A stretch of 19,532 nt of DNA, from positions 1-19,532 of the forward strand of contig CAXTLC010000084.1 in the NCBI GenBank assembly GCA_964245075.1. The letters run 5' to 3'. Of the stretch, positions 1-8,732 are shown in pieces. Under the pieces are notes generated by a model. The model had not been told where the DNA came from and did no database searches. It worked only from the letters and a program-made list of their open reading frames with translations. The first letter of the stretch is position 1. Every line of letters starts with the position of its first letter. The position numbers and the translations under genes are program-made. The stretch is from LMUY01 sp964245075 (GTDB taxonomy: Bacteria; Pseudomonadota; Alphaproteobacteria; Acetobacterales; Acetobacteraceae).

Positions 1-267
1 GGTCCCTTCCTGGACCTCGACGTGCCGGACCAGGGAATGCACGTGACGGCACGGCTGCTGGGCGGCTTGGACGATGTCGCTGTCGCCCGCGCCGGCCGGG
101 CGCATGGCGTGGTGCTGCGGCCGATGAGCCGGCTGTACGTCGCGGCGCCTCCCATGTCCGGCTTCATGCTCGGCTTCACCGGCTACGACCCGCCTTCGAT
201 GCGGACGGGCGTCGAGCGCCTGGCGGCGCTGCTTTCCGGCAGCGGCCGGCTGCCGGGCACGCGATAG
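1..267 (+). CDS. C-terminal part of a MocR/PdxR-type GntR regulator with aminotransferase domain (5' end outside window)
   Basis: The reading frame is open from base 1 and ends with TAG at 265-267, so only about 88 C-terminal residues are present. The visible pattern (GMHVTARL, then an Ala/Gly-rich helix, then GVVLRPMSRLYV, then GFMLGFTGYDP, then a final helix with ERLAALL) matches the small C-terminal subdomain of fold-type I PLP aminotransferases as fused in MocR-family regulators. Family members carry an N-terminal winged helix that binds DNA and a PLP-binding domain that senses vitamin B6 or an amino compound. The DNA-binding part and the PLP lysine lie outside the window, so a stand-alone aminotransferase cannot be excluded. 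The gene is convergent with the phosphatase, whose stop lies 13 bp away. Confidence 0.7.
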   Translation, partial: GPFLDLDVPDQGMHVTARLLGGLDDVAVARAGRAHGVVLRPMSRLYVAAPPMSGFMLGFTGYDPPSMRTGVERLAALLSGSGRLPGTR

Positions 268-280
268 CCGCCGACGCCCG

Positions 281-871
281 TCAGGCGCCGTTCAGCGCGC
301 GGGCCGCCGCCACCTCGCGGCCGCGGCCGCCAGCCTCCATGAACTCACCGAGCTGGGGCCGCCGTTGCAGTTGCAGCGCATGCAGGACGTGCACGGCGCT
401 GACCAGCGTGCCGTTGCGGCCGAGCATGGCATCGCCGATCTCGACCAGGCGCAGGTTCGGCCACGCCTTCTCCCGGATGCCATGCACCAACTCCACCAGC
501 GAGCCTGACGCCTGCTCCGGCATGGCTTGCGCCAGCATCAGCAGCATGGATGCCGTGGAGCGGGAGATGCCGGCGTGGCAATGAACGAGCAGGTGCGCCG
601 CGGGACGCGGTTCGGCCATCAGGCTGCGGCCGAAGGCGAGGATCCGCTCCACATGCCCGGCATCCGGCGCCTGCTTGCCCGGCGTGTCCTCGATGATGTC
701 GTCGAAGCGGAGTTCGAGCTTCACGTGCTCGCCGAACGTGCCGAACGCTTCCGGAACCGGCGTTTCCGGGTCCAGGATGGACAGCACGTGGCTGGCGCCC
801 GTCGCGCAATGACCTTCCAGCTCCTCGATGCCGCATACCGTGATGCCGAACGGCAGTCTCGCGGGTGTCAT
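281..871 (-). CDS. Tyrosine / dual-specificity protein phosphatase family protein
   Basis: This is a 196-residue cytoplasmic protein with no signal peptide. The signature P-loop HCHAGISRST places the nucleophilic Cys at residue 98 and the phosphate-binding Arg at 104 (the CX5R motif of cysteine-based phosphatases). Asp58/Asp59 in the RFDDI stretch are candidates for the general acid. An opening beta strand (ITVCGIEEL) and SHVLSILDPE resemble the compact bacterial tyrosine-phosphatase-like proteins common in alphaproteobacteria. The substrate is unknown: it could be phosphotyrosine in proteins or a small phosphorylated molecule. The ATG at 871 has an AAAGG-type ribosome site about 10 bases upstream. 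The gene stands alone on the minus strand, back to back with the protease/Hint gene across a 257-bp gap. Confidence 0.85.
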   Translation of the reverse strand: MTPARLPFGITVCGIEELEGHCATGASHVLSILDPETPVPEAFGTFGEHVKLELRFDDIIEDTPGKQAPDAGHVERILAFGRSLMAEPRPAAHLLVHCHAGISRSTASMLLMLAQAMPEQASGSLVELVHGIREKAWPNLRLVEIGDAMLGRNGTLVSAVHVLHALQLQRRPQLGEFMEAGGRGREVAAARALNGA

Positions 872-1002
872 GGTTGCTGCCTTTCCGTGCCGTAGCGCGC
901 CCCTGGCGCCTTGGGAGGGGTCCTAGCACGCGGCGGCGGCCGGGGACATCGCCGGCGCTCGGCCAACGGCGGCGGCTGCCGGCCTTTGCGGTAAAGCAAC
1001 AG

Positions 1003-1008
1003 TATAAT
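1003..1008 (+). promoter_or_regulatory. Possible -10 element (TATAAT) in the gap before the protease/Hint gene
   Basis: A perfect TATAAT stands in a short AT-rich patch (about 991-1040) inside otherwise very GC-rich DNA. No convincing -35 lies 16-18 bases upstream, and the distance to the start at 1129 would leave a leader of about 110 bases. A second weak candidate is TTGACT at 1074-1079, which lacks a good -10. The 872-1128 gap shows no other gene or repeat. Confidence 0.3.
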
Positions 1009-1128
1009 CAACAACTCAGCATTGCACTATATCGCACAGTACCGGCGTATGTCCCGGCTATGGTTGTCCACCCTTGACTGGCGACTGTCATAACGCGAAA
1101 CAAGAGAAGACTGCGTTGGGACACTGCA

Positions 1129-3957
1129 ATGACCGCTCGCCTCAAAGCTCTGCTCCATGCGTCGGATTCTCCATTTCAGGACGATGACAGCGTCAACGCC
1201 GTGTTTGATCCGACGCCGTCGGAAGATCTGGTCTGGCCGAACGGGATCGGTTCCGACGTGAGGCCTTCCAGGCCGGCCGCGGCGGCGGAGTCCGTCACTG
1301 GCGAGGCGGCCGTCGCGGGCGGCCTGGCTGCCACGTCGGCTTCCCTGTCCGGTGCCGGCGGCGGCGGCGGCGGCTCCGATGCCACCGGCAACAGCTCGGT
1401 CAACGCGCTCGCCGTGAACACGGCGCGGACCGACTACGCGCAGATGACCGGCAACACGCTGAACGGCGCCGGGCTCAAGATCGGCATCCTGTCCGACAGC
1501 TTCAATCTCAGTGGCGGGGAAGCGGCCGACATCGCCGATGGCGACCTGCCGGACGCCAGCATGATCCACATCCTGAAGGAAGGCGGCAGCGGCGCGGACG
1601 AAGGCCGTGCCATGGCGGAGCTGGTCCACCAGATCGCCCCGGCGGCGCAGCTCTACTTCTACAGCGGAACCAACAGCGAGAGCGATTTCGCGAACGGCAT
1701 CAACACGCTCGTCGGCGCCGGGGTCAACGTGATCGTTGATGACGTGTTCTACAACGACGAACCGTTCTACCAGGACAGCGGCCAGGTCACGCAGGCGGCG
1801 GAGAAGGCCGTCGCCGCGGGGGTGGACTACTTCACCAACGCGAACAACAGCGGCCCGAACTACTACGAGGCGGCGTTCTCGCCCATCGCCGGGGAGTTCG
1901 CGCTGCCAGGGATCGGCATGCGGGTGACGCATGACGTCAATGGCGGATCTCCCTACGAGGCGATCACGCTGGCGGCCAACGCCACCCTCGATTTCACGAT
2001 GCAGTGGACGCAGCCCTACGGCGGCAACCAGTATGACATCGGGGTCGGGCTGTTCAGCTACGACAGCGCGAGCCAATCCTATACAATGCTGAACAACTTC
2101 GCCAGCACGGGAGTCACCAGCGAGCCCGTGCTGTCCATCTCCCAGTCTGTCAGCACCCCCGTTGCGGGCACCTACTATCTGGCGTTCTACGAAGCCAGCG
2201 GCACGGCCACGCCGGGCACGTTCAAGATCATCTTCTTCCAGGGCACCACCGGCACGGTCGATGGCTACGGCTCCGGGACGGGCAGCGGCGCCTTGATCGG
2301 CCACGAGATGGCGCCGGGGGTGAACGCCGTGGCGGCCGTGAACGTCGCGGACACGCCTTCCCAGGGCGTTCCCACTCCAAAGGTGGAGCCGTATTCCGCC
2401 CCAGGCAGCGGCGTCACCTACTATGACGGCGACGGCGCGGCGCTGCCCACGCCGTCGGTGGACCACACGCTGAGCTTCGCCGCCACCGACGGCACGCCAA
2501 CCTCCGTGTTCGCCCCGTTCGACGGCACCTCCGCCGCCGTCGCCAACGCGGCCGGGGTGGACCTGCTGCTGCAACAGGCGGACTCGCGGCTGGAACCGGC
2601 GCAGGTCACCTACCTGCTCGCGCAATCCGCCACTCCCACGAGCACTCCGCTCACCGGCGGCGCCGGGCTGATCCAGGCGGACCCGGCGGTGAAGGCCGCC
2701 GTCCACGCCGCCGAAACGCCGATCTGGACGGGGCAGGGCGGCAGCACGAGCTGGAGCGACGCCGCCAACTGGTCGGACAACGCGGCAGTGGACGGAAACG
2801 GCCCGGTGCAGATCTCCGATGGGCTGGGGCTGTTCACCGGCGCCTACCAGGTGAGCTTCGACGAGGCCAGCGATACGGTCGCATCCCTGGTGGTGGACGG
2901 CGGCGGCGTCACGGCGGCCGACCCGGCGCTCACGGTGCAGGACGGCGACGTGCTGACCACCGGCAGCCTGACGGTGGGGGCGGGCTCGGTCGCCATCGCG
3001 GGCACGCTGGCGGACACCGGCGCCCTTCTGGCCGGCAGCGTTGCCGGCGCCATCACCCTGGACGCCACGGCCAGCCTGGTGATCGCCGGCGCCGCCGCGG
3101 ATGTCGGCATCGCGTTCAGCGGCGCCGGCGGCCACCTGGCGTTCGGGGCCGCGGATGGCGGCACGCTGGAATCCGGGCTGGCCGCCGACATCACCGGGTT
3201 CGGCAGCGGCGACGTGCTCGACCTCAGCGGCCTCGCGGTGTCCAGCGTGGCGGGGGTGAACGTGTCCGGCACGAACATCACCGTGGTCGGCGGCGGAGGG
3301 CAGACGCTGGCGGAACTGACGCTGAGCGGCGACTTCACGCGTCTCGGCTTTATGTCCGATGGGAACGGCGGAACGGATATCGTCGCCTGCTACGCCGAGG
3401 GCACCCGCATCGCCGTGCCCGGCGGCGAGCGGCCGGTCGAAACGCTGCGGGAGGGCGACCGGCTGCTCACCGCGTCCGGCAGGGTGCGCCGGGTGCACTG
3501 GCTTGGGCGGCGCAGCTACCCGGCCCGGATCGTCGCCGCCAACCCGGGTCTGCGGCCGGTCCGGTTCCGCGCCGGCTCCCTGGGCGGAGGGCTGCCGCGC
3601 CGGGACCTGCTGGTGTCACCGGAGCATGCGATGCTCCTTGATGGCAGGCTGGTCCCAGCCCGGTTCCTGCTCAACGGCGACTCGATCGTGCAGGACTGGA
3701 CGGGGGGCGACGTGCGCTACGTCCATGTCGAATTGGGCACGCACGACGTGATCCTGGCCGAAGGCGCCGCGTCCGAGACGTTCCTGGAGGACGGCAACCG
3801 CGGCATCTTCCACAATGCGGCGGAGTTCATGGGCGTCTGCGAGCCGGCCGTGCCGGACACGCCGTACTGCGCCCCGAGGCTGGAAAGCGGTTTCGAGCTG
3901 GACGCGATCCGCCGCCGGCTCCGCGCCGTCAACGCCGTGGACAGACTGGCCGCCTGA
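1129..3957 (+). CDS. Subtilase-like protein with beta-rich middle and C-terminal Hint_2 autoprocessing domain
   Basis: A 942-residue protein. Residues 1-100 are low-complexity with a Gly run near 77-82 and no classical signal peptide. Residues 113-250 form the N-terminal half of a subtilisin-like fold: LKIGILSDS with candidate catalytic Asp123, then DEGRAMAELVHQIAP (157-171), then TNANNSG with an oxyanion-hole-type Asn240. About 255-375 is an inserted beta domain resembling a PPC domain. The second half carries GTSAA with candidate Ser468. The usual HGTH His motif is absent, replaced by DEGRAM, with His167 nearby. Residues 535-750 are beta-strand repeats with Gly/Asp/Thr, starting IWTGQGG and ending DGNGGTDIV. 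Residues 753-890 are a Hint_2 domain: Cys754 nucleophile (CYAEGTRI), VETLREGDRL, and SPEH with His833. Hint domains self-cleave, so C-terminal processing during export is inferred. Secretion route and proteolytic activity are unproven. No secretion gene is adjacent. Confidence 0.85.
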   Translation: MTARLKALLHASDSPFQDDDSVNAVFDPTPSEDLVWPNGIGSDVRPSRPAAAAESVTGEAAVAGGLAATSASLSGAGGGGGGSDATGNSSVNALAVNTARTDYAQMTGNTLNGAGLKIGILSDSFNLSGGEAADIADGDLPDASMIHILKEGGSGADEGRAMAELVHQIAPAAQLYFYSGTNSESDFANGINTLVGAGVNVIVDDVFYNDEPFYQDSGQVTQAAEKAVAAGVDYFTNANNSGPNYYEAAFSPIAGEFALPGIGMRVTHDVNGGSPYEAITLAANATLDFTMQWTQPYGGNQYDIGVGLFSYDSASQSYTMLNNFASTGVTSEPVLSISQSVSTPVAGTYYLAFYEASGTATPGTFKIIFFQGTTGTVDGYGSGTGSGALIGHEMAPGVNAVAAVNVADTPSQGVPTPKVEPYSAPGSGVTYYDGDGAALPTPSVDHTLSFAATDGTPTSVFAPFDGTSAAVANAAGVDLLLQQADSRLEPAQVTYLLAQSATPTSTPLTGGAGLIQADPAVKAAVHAAETPIWTGQGGSTSWSDAANWSDNAAVDGNGPVQISDGLGLFTGAYQVSFDEASDTVASLVVDGGGVTAADPALTVQDGDVLTTGSLTVGAGSVAIAGTLADTGALLAGSVAGAITLDATASLVIAGAAADVGIAFSGAGGHLAFGAADGGTLESGLAADITGFGSGDVLDLSGLAVSSVAGVNVSGTNITVVGGGGQTLAELTLSGDFTRLGFMSDGNGGTDIVACYAEGTRIAVPGGERPVETLREGDRLLTASGRVRRVHWLGRRSYPARIVAANPGLRPVRFRAGSLGGGLPRRDLLVSPEHAMLLDGRLVPARFLLNGDSIVQDWTGGDVRYVHVELGTHDVILAEGAASETFLEDGNRGIFHNAAEFMGVCEPAVPDTPYCAPRLESGFELDAIRRRLRAVNAVDRLAA

Positions 3958-4036
3958 GCCAGCGATCATGACGGCTGGCCTACCCGGTCATTCCGAGGCT
4001 AGACTGTTCGCCCAATCCATGCACGGTGGTCTTGCC

Positions 4037-4615
4037 ATGCGACGCAATCTGAGCCGAACGGTCGCGGCTTTCTGTTTCTGCCTTGCGCAGGCGGCATCGG
4101 CCGCGACGCTGGAGGGCGTGAGCCTGCCGGACAGCTACCCGGTGGATGGCCGGGCGATACCGCTCAACGGCATCGGGCTGCGGACGCTGACGATCTTCGA
4201 GGTGAAGGTTTACGTCGCCGGGTTGTACCTGGCGCAGCCAAGCCACGATGCGAAGCAGATCCTGGCCTCGCCGGGAACCAAGGTGATCCAGCTGGAATTC
4301 CTGCACGGGGGGTCCAAAGCGGAGGTCGAGGAGGAATACCGCAAGGGTGAAGCCACCAATTGCGGCAACGGCGGGTGCGCGGCGTCCGACAAGGACGATT
4401 TCGAGCGGCTGATCGCTGCGGCGCCGGGGGTGAAGGTTGGCGACACCTCCACCTACATCTTCACCAAGGGCGCCGTGCGCGTGCTGGCCAACAACCGGGA
4501 AATCGGGAACTTCGCCAACCCCGATCTGGCGTTCCGGCTCCTGGCGGGATTCATCGGCGACCATCCGCCGTCACAGGGGCTGAAGAACGGGCTGCTAGGC
4601 CTCGGGAAGAAGTAA
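4037..4615 (+). CDS. Secreted chalcone-isomerase-like protein
   Basis: A 192-residue protein from the ATG at 4037, chosen because it opens directly into a signal peptide: MRRN, then a hydrophobic segment, then QAASA with cleavage predicted after about residue 22. ATGs at 3968 and 4019 in the same frame only add an unlikely N-terminal extension. The mature part (ATLEGVSLPD, LNGIGLRTLTIFEVKVYVAGLYL, and a helix around FERLIAAAPGVKVGDT) matches bacterial chalcone-isomerase-like proteins (Chalcone_3 type). These share the CHI fold but are generally not flavonoid enzymes; fatty-acid or other lipid binding is suspected. Two cysteines (109 and 114, CGNGGC) could form a disulfide in the periplasm. 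It follows the protease/Hint gene by about 80 bp and may be co-transcribed, but no functional link is evident. Confidence 0.8.
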   Translation: MRRNLSRTVAAFCFCLAQAASAATLEGVSLPDSYPVDGRAIPLNGIGLRTLTIFEVKVYVAGLYLAQPSHDAKQILASPGTKVIQLEFLHGGSKAEVEEEYRKGEATNCGNGGCAASDKDDFERLIAAAPGVKVGDTSTYIFTKGAVRVLANNREIGNFANPDLAFRLLAGFIGDHPPSQGLKNGLLGLGKK

Positions 4616-4630
4616 ACGGCCCGTAAATGT

Positions 4631-4659
4631 TTGACCGGGTTCGGCTTTTCGCCTCTTAA
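4631..4659 (+). promoter_or_regulatory. Weak sigma-70-like promoter before the dehydrogenase
   Basis: TTGACC at 4631-4636 is followed after 17 bases by TCTTAA at 4654-4659 (only 3 of 6 consensus positions). It lies in the 112-bp gap between the chalcone-isomerase-like gene and the dehydrogenase, about 70 bases before the start codon. The good -35 and correct spacing are the only support. Confidence 0.25.
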
Positions 4660-4713
4660 AGCCCTGGCCGCCTGGCATGGCCGGGCAACCGCAGCCAGGA
4701 TGCGGCACTCCTT

Positions 4714-4717
4714 GGAG
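4714..4717 (+). promoter_or_regulatory. Ribosome binding site fixing the dehydrogenase start
   Basis: GGAG lies 10 bases before the ATG at 4728. The upstream in-frame ATG at 4677 has no such site and would add residues without family counterpart, so 4728 is preferred. Confidence 0.6.
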
Positions 4718-4727
4718 ACGCGCAGCA

Positions 4728-5693
4728 ATGTCCAAGCCGATCCTGCTCGTCACCCGCCGGCTGCCGCCGGCGGTGGAGGCGCGCGCCTTGCGCGACTACG
4801 ATGCCCGGCTCAACCCGGAGGACGTGCCGCGCACCGGGGCGGAGGTGGCGGCCATGGCCGCGGGCGCTGCCGCCGTGCTGTGCTGCCCGGCGGAGCGGCT
4901 GGACGCGGAGGCCGTCGCCGCATTGCCCGACACGGTGCGGGTGATCGGCACCTTCAGCGTCGGCTACGAGCACGTGGACGTCGCCGCCGCCCGGGCGCGC
5001 GGCATCGCCGTGGTGAACACGCCGGACGTCCTGTCCCTGGCCACCGCGGAATGTGCGCTGCTGCTGCTGCTGGCCGCCGCGCGCCGGGCGGGCGAAGGCG
5101 AGCGGCTGATCCGCCGCGGCGGATGGACCGGCTGGGCGCCGACCCAGTTGCTCGGCACCGGCGTGATCGGGCGGCGGCTGGGCATCTTCGGCATGGGGCG
5201 GATCGGGCGGGAGCTGGCCAAGCTGGCGCAGGGCTTGGCGATGACGGTGCATTACCGCGACGTGCGGCGCCTGCCGCCCGAGCTGGAGGCCGGCGCCATC
5301 TACCACGGTGGCGACGACAGCTTCCTCGCCGCCTGCGAGCTCTTGTCGCTGAACGCGCCTGGCGGCCTGTCCACCGTCCACTGGCTGAACGCCGAGCGGA
5401 TCGCCAAGCTGCCGCGCGGCGCGGTGGTGTCCAACACCGGGCGCGGCACGCTGGTGGACGACGCGGCGCTGATCGCCGCGCTGCGGAGCGGGCACGTCGC
5501 CGCTGCCGGCATGGACGTGTTCGAGGGCGAGCCGGCGCTGCACCCGGACTACATGACCCTGGAGAACGCCGTGCTGCTGCCGCATCTGGGCAGCGCCACC
5601 TCCGTGACGCGGGACGCGATGGGATCGCTGGTGCTGGACGGGATCGACGCCGTGCTCGCCGGCCGGGAGCCGCCCAACCTGGTGCGGCCCTGA
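4728..5693 (+). CDS. D-2-hydroxyacid dehydrogenase (glyoxylate/hydroxypyruvate reductase type)
   Basis: A 321-residue cytoplasmic enzyme of the NAD(P)-dependent D-isomer 2-hydroxyacid dehydrogenase family, which interconverts 2-keto acids and D-2-hydroxy acids. The cofactor loop GMGRIG (G155, G157, G160) lies in the Rossmann domain. The substrate/catalytic set is complete: Arg239 in NTGRGTLVDD, Glu268 in DVFEGEP, and His286 in LLPHLGSAT. The early segment GTFSVGYEHVDVAAARARGI is typical of glycerate dehydrogenase/glyoxylate reductase members, and the length is normal. HYRDVRR at the end of the second strand leaves NAD versus NADP preference open. The gene is convergent with the sensor kinase gene, only 36 bp from its stop. 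The exact substrate cannot be read from the sequence. Confidence 0.9.
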   Translation: MSKPILLVTRRLPPAVEARALRDYDARLNPEDVPRTGAEVAAMAAGAAAVLCCPAERLDAEAVAALPDTVRVIGTFSVGYEHVDVAAARARGIAVVNTPDVLSLATAECALLLLLAAARRAGEGERLIRRGGWTGWAPTQLLGTGVIGRRLGIFGMGRIGRELAKLAQGLAMTVHYRDVRRLPPELEAGAIYHGGDDSFLAACELLSLNAPGGLSTVHWLNAERIAKLPRGAVVSNTGRGTLVDDAALIAALRSGHVAAAGMDVFEGEPALHPDYMTLENAVLLPHLGSATSVTRDAMGSLVLDGIDAVLAGREPPNLVRP

Positions 5694-5729
5694 CCGTTCA
5701 GCCGGGCAGCGCCGCGTGCGGGCGTCCGG

Positions 5730-7637
5730 TCACAGGGCGGCTTGGCCGGACTCCGCGGCTCGGCCTGGGGCGGCGGCCCGCGGCAGCAGCATCTCGATCG
5801 TCGTGCCCTGGCCGGGCGCGGTGATGACGCGCGCGTCGCCGCCGGCCTGCTTGGTGAAGCCGTACACCTGGCTGAGCCCGAGGCCGGTGCCTCCGCCGAT
5901 GCCCTTGGTGGTGAAGAACGGCTCGAACACCTTGGCAGCGGTTTCCTTGTCCATTCCCGGTCCTGTGTCGGCGACAAACACGCGGACATAGTCGCCCGGC
6001 GGTGCTTCCGGGCTGTCCGCCGCGGCGAGGGCGTCACCCGGCCGCTCGCGGTCAGCCATCGGGCCGCGGGGCTCGCTGACAGAAAGCCCCCGGGCTGGTT
6101 TCCGGTTCCCCTCGATCGGAGAAGGCGCAAGGGTCATGTTGCGGGTGCTGACCAGCACCCGGCCGTGCCCGTCCATGGCGTCACGGGCGTTGATGACCAG
6201 GTTCAGCAGCGCCGTTTCCAGGTGCCCGAGGTCCAGCCGCACCGGATGCAGCCCGGCCGCTAGGTCCAGCCTGACCGAGACGCCCTCCCTGGCGGCGCGG
6301 GCCAGCAGGGGCTGGAACTCCCTCAGATGCTGGTTGAGGTCCACGACCTGCGGGTTGAGGAACTGGCGGCGCGAGAAGGTGAGCAACTGCTGCGTGATCG
6401 CCCCGCCGCGCCGGGTTGCCTGGACGATCTGCTCGGCAAGGCGGCGCACCCGGGCAGGGTCGCCCGCGCGCCGTTGCAGCAGCTCGGCGCTGCCCACGAT
6501 GACGGTCAGCAGGTTGTTGAAGTCGTGCGCCACGCCGCTCGTCATCTGCCCGACCGCTTCCAGCCGCTGGGCCCGCAGCAGCGCGGCTTCCGCCCGCTCG
6601 CGGCGGGTGATCTCGCTGCGTGCCAGCGCCAGGGCGCGGCGCTCCCGCCGGGTGCGGACCAGCGCGGTGCCGGTCATCGCCGTCAAGGCCAGGCAGGCAG
6701 GGACGCCGAGGACGAGATGGCGCGTCATCGTTCTGCGCCAGCCGGCCATGATGACGTCGCGGTCACGCCCGGCCACGACGTAGAGCGGGTAGTTCTCCAC
6801 CTTGGAGAAGGCGAACAGCCGGGCGGGCCTGGAAGGGTCCGGCGGCTTCCTGGTCTCGTACGCCCCCCCGGACGGGTGCGCGCCGACCGCGGCGATGAAC
6901 TCGGACGAGGCGGCGCGCGGCCGGTTGGGCGCCGCGGCAGGATAGCTCGCCAGGACGCGCCCATCGTCCCGCAGCAGGGCGACGACCTTGCCGGCCGCGC
7001 CGCCTGGGCCTTCCTGGCTCAGGATCTGGTAGAACTCCTCGAAGACCATCGGCGACATGGCGACGTCCACCACGCCCTGAACCGCCCCCTGCGCGCCGCG
7101 CCACGGCCGCGCCAGCCCGAAGGATGGCTGGCGGTCGGCGCCGCCCGCCTGCACGTCCGTCACGAAGGGCCTGCCCCCGCCTTCCGTCACGACGGCGCGG
7201 AAGTAGTCGGTGCCGTCCACCCTGGCATCCGGGGGCATGGGGTAGAGCGCCGTGCTCACCAGCGCCCGCCCGCCGCCGTCGGCGAGCAGCACGCTCTGCA
7301 CGTGGGGCAGCCGGGCTGCCATGGCGGCGAAGGCATCGTGCAGCGGCTTGCCGGCATCGCTGACCGCCATCGCGTCCATGCCGTGGACAAGGTCGTTGAC
7401 GCGATCCTCGATCTGGCTCTGGCCTTCGAACACGCGCTCGGCATGCTCGCGGGCGATCTCGGTGGTCCGCATCAGCTCGTGCTCGGCCGCCGCGAAAGCG
7501 TCGTGGTAGTTAGCCCAGGACGTCAGGCCGAAAAGCAGCACCGGCACCAGCAGGGACGCCACGAGCAGCACCCAAAGCGGGCCGGTGGCGCTGCCGGACG
7601 ATACGGCAGGGCCGTCAATGACGGAGGGCTGCCTCAA
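5730..7637 (-). CDS. Membrane sensor histidine kinase with periplasmic Cache-like sensor domain
   Basis: A 635-residue protein. One membrane helix lies at about 21-41 and a second at about 307-328, enclosing a roughly 260-residue periplasmic domain with Cache-like features (DGTDYFRAVV, GVVDVAMSP). The cytoplasmic part has the H box GVAHDFNNLL with phospho-accepting His371, N box NLVINARDAM (Asn479/Asn483), G1 DTGPGM (Asp557), F box FEPFFTTK and G2 GGGTGLGLS. About 45 residues (502-548), Pro/Arg/Asp-rich, are inserted between N and G1. There is no receiver domain and no response-regulator gene nearby, so it is an orphan kinase here. The assigned start is TTG, without a clear ribosome site; the first 15 or so residues are uncertain. 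It is last in a three-gene operon, 18 bp after the AI-2E-family gene. Confidence 0.88.
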   Translation of the reverse strand: MRQPSVIDGPAVSSGSATGPLWVLLVASLLVPVLLFGLTSWANYHDAFAAAEHELMRTTEIAREHAERVFEGQSQIEDRVNDLVHGMDAMAVSDAGKPLHDAFAAMAARLPHVQSVLLADGGGRALVSTALYPMPPDARVDGTDYFRAVVTEGGGRPFVTDVQAGGADRQPSFGLARPWRGAQGAVQGVVDVAMSPMVFEEFYQILSQEGPGGAAGKVVALLRDDGRVLASYPAAAPNRPRAASSEFIAAVGAHPSGGAYETRKPPDPSRPARLFAFSKVENYPLYVVAGRDRDVIMAGWRRTMTRHLVLGVPACLALTAMTGTALVRTRRERRALALARSEITRRERAEAALLRAQRLEAVGQMTSGVAHDFNNLLTVIVGSAELLQRRAGDPARVRRLAEQIVQATRRGGAITQQLLTFSRRQFLNPQVVDLNQHLREFQPLLARAAREGVSVRLDLAAGLHPVRLDLGHLETALLNLVINARDAMDGHGRVLVSTRNMTLAPSPIEGNRKPARGLSVSEPRGPMADRERPGDALAAADSPEAPPGDYVRVFVADTGPGMDKETAAKVFEPFFTTKGIGGGTGLGLSQVYGFTKQAGGDARVITAPGQGTTIEMLLPRAAAPGRAAESGQAAL

Positions 7638-7655
7638 GTGCTTAGCGGCGCGCTG

Positions 7656-8732
7656 TCAAACCGGCTGCTCGCCCGCCCATTCCCGCCACAGCATGATCAG
7701 CGCGGCCATGATCGCCGGGCCGACGAACAGCCCGACCAGGCCCCACATCTCCACTCCCCCCAGGATGCCCAGCAGCACCCAGATGAACGGCAGCTTGGTG
7801 GCGCCGCCGATCAGCACCGGGCGGACGAAGTGGTCGGCGGCGAAGGTGGTCGCCATGCCGATGCAGACCACGGCGACCGCCCACACCAGCGCGCCCTTGG
7901 CCGCCAGCAGCAGCGCGCAAAGGCAGAACACCACGGGCGCCGCGAACGGGATGATCGCGGCCACCGCCGTCAGCGCGCCGAAGACGCTCGGGTGCGGCAC
8001 GCCGGCGAAGGCGTACACGATGCCGAGCAGCAGGCCCTCGCCCAGGCCCACCAGCACCAGGCCGTCCACCGTGCCGTGGACGGACGCGATGATCTGCCGG
8101 CCGATGCGCTCCCCGTTCGGCCCGAAGGTGCGGGAGCCGACGCGGCGGAGCTGCTCCGTCAGGCCGCGGCCTTCCTTGAACAGGAAGAACAGGGTCAGCA
8201 GGGTGAACACGAACAGGGTCAGCCGCCTGGCGAGCTGTTCGCCCACCATACGGCCGACATTGGTCATGTGGCCGCGGCTGTAGCGTTGCAGCAACTGCCG
8301 GGCGCTGCCGGGGTCAGCCATGTTCTGCTGCCACCAGGAATCGACCTGGGCTTGGCCGAACGGGAGGTGATGCAGGGCGTCCGGCTCGGCGATGCCGTGC
8401 GCCTCGGCGTCCCGCACCCAATCGGCAAAGGAGTGGAACTCGCGCGCGATCTGCGCGCCGACCAGGCCCAGCGGCAGCACGAAGATCAGCAGCACCGCCG
8501 CCGTGAACACGGCGGGCAGCAGGATGTTGTGCCGGCCGGGGCCGAAACGCCTCTGCGCCCGGCAGTAGAGCGGCCACAGGGCGATGGCGAAGATTCCTGC
8601 CCAGGCCAGCGCGCTCATGAAGTTCCACAGCGTGTAGAGCCCGAGGACCAGCAGCCCGAACGCCAGCACGCCGATGGCGACTTGCTGCGGGCGGGAAGAG
8701 CGGATGCGGACTGGCGGCGGCAGGGTATCCAT
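7656..8732 (-). CDS. AI-2E family (PerM / UPF0118) transporter
   Basis: A 358-residue polytopic inner-membrane protein. Hydrophobic helices run at about 18-35, 38-55 and 70-92; a soluble segment (about 95-165) with amphipathic helices follows, then several more helices, ending with the family-typical LPFIWVLLGILGGVEMWGLVGLFVGP. This layout matches the AI-2E/PerM family. Members have been linked to autoinducer-2 export or to Na+/H+ antiport, so the name does not prove AI-2 transport. The ATG at 8732 overlaps the stop of the upstream oxidoreductase gene as TGATG, implying translational coupling. A much longer open frame upstream of this start is an artefact of overlap with the oxidoreductase gene. 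Confidence 0.85.
   Translation of the reverse strand: MDTLPPPVRIRSSRPQQVAIGVLAFGLLVLGLYTLWNFMSALAWAGIFAIALWPLYCRAQRRFGPGRHNILLPAVFTAAVLLIFVLPLGLVGAQIAREFHSFADWVRDAEAHGIAEPDALHHLPFGQAQVDSWWQQNMADPGSARQLLQRYSRGHMTNVGRMVGEQLARRLTLFVFTLLTLFFLFKEGRGLTEQLRRVGSRTFGPNGERIGRQIIASVHGTVDGLVLVGLGEGLLLGIVYAFAGVPHPSVFGALTAVAAIIPFAAPVVFCLCALLLAAKGALVWAVAVVCIGMATTFAADHFVRPVLIGGATKLPFIWVLLGILGGVEMWGLVGLFVGPAIMAALIMLWREWAGEQPV

Noticed and set aside
1027..3498. Open frame of 823 codons antisense to the protease/Hint gene
   Set aside because: Arg/Ala/Gly/His-rich composition without domains; explained by high GC and codon bias of the real gene on the other strand.
4618..4648. Terminator after the chalcone-isomerase-like gene
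   Set aside because: The stem (GGCCCG with CGGGTT) needs two G-T pairs and a long loop; too weak although four T residues follow.
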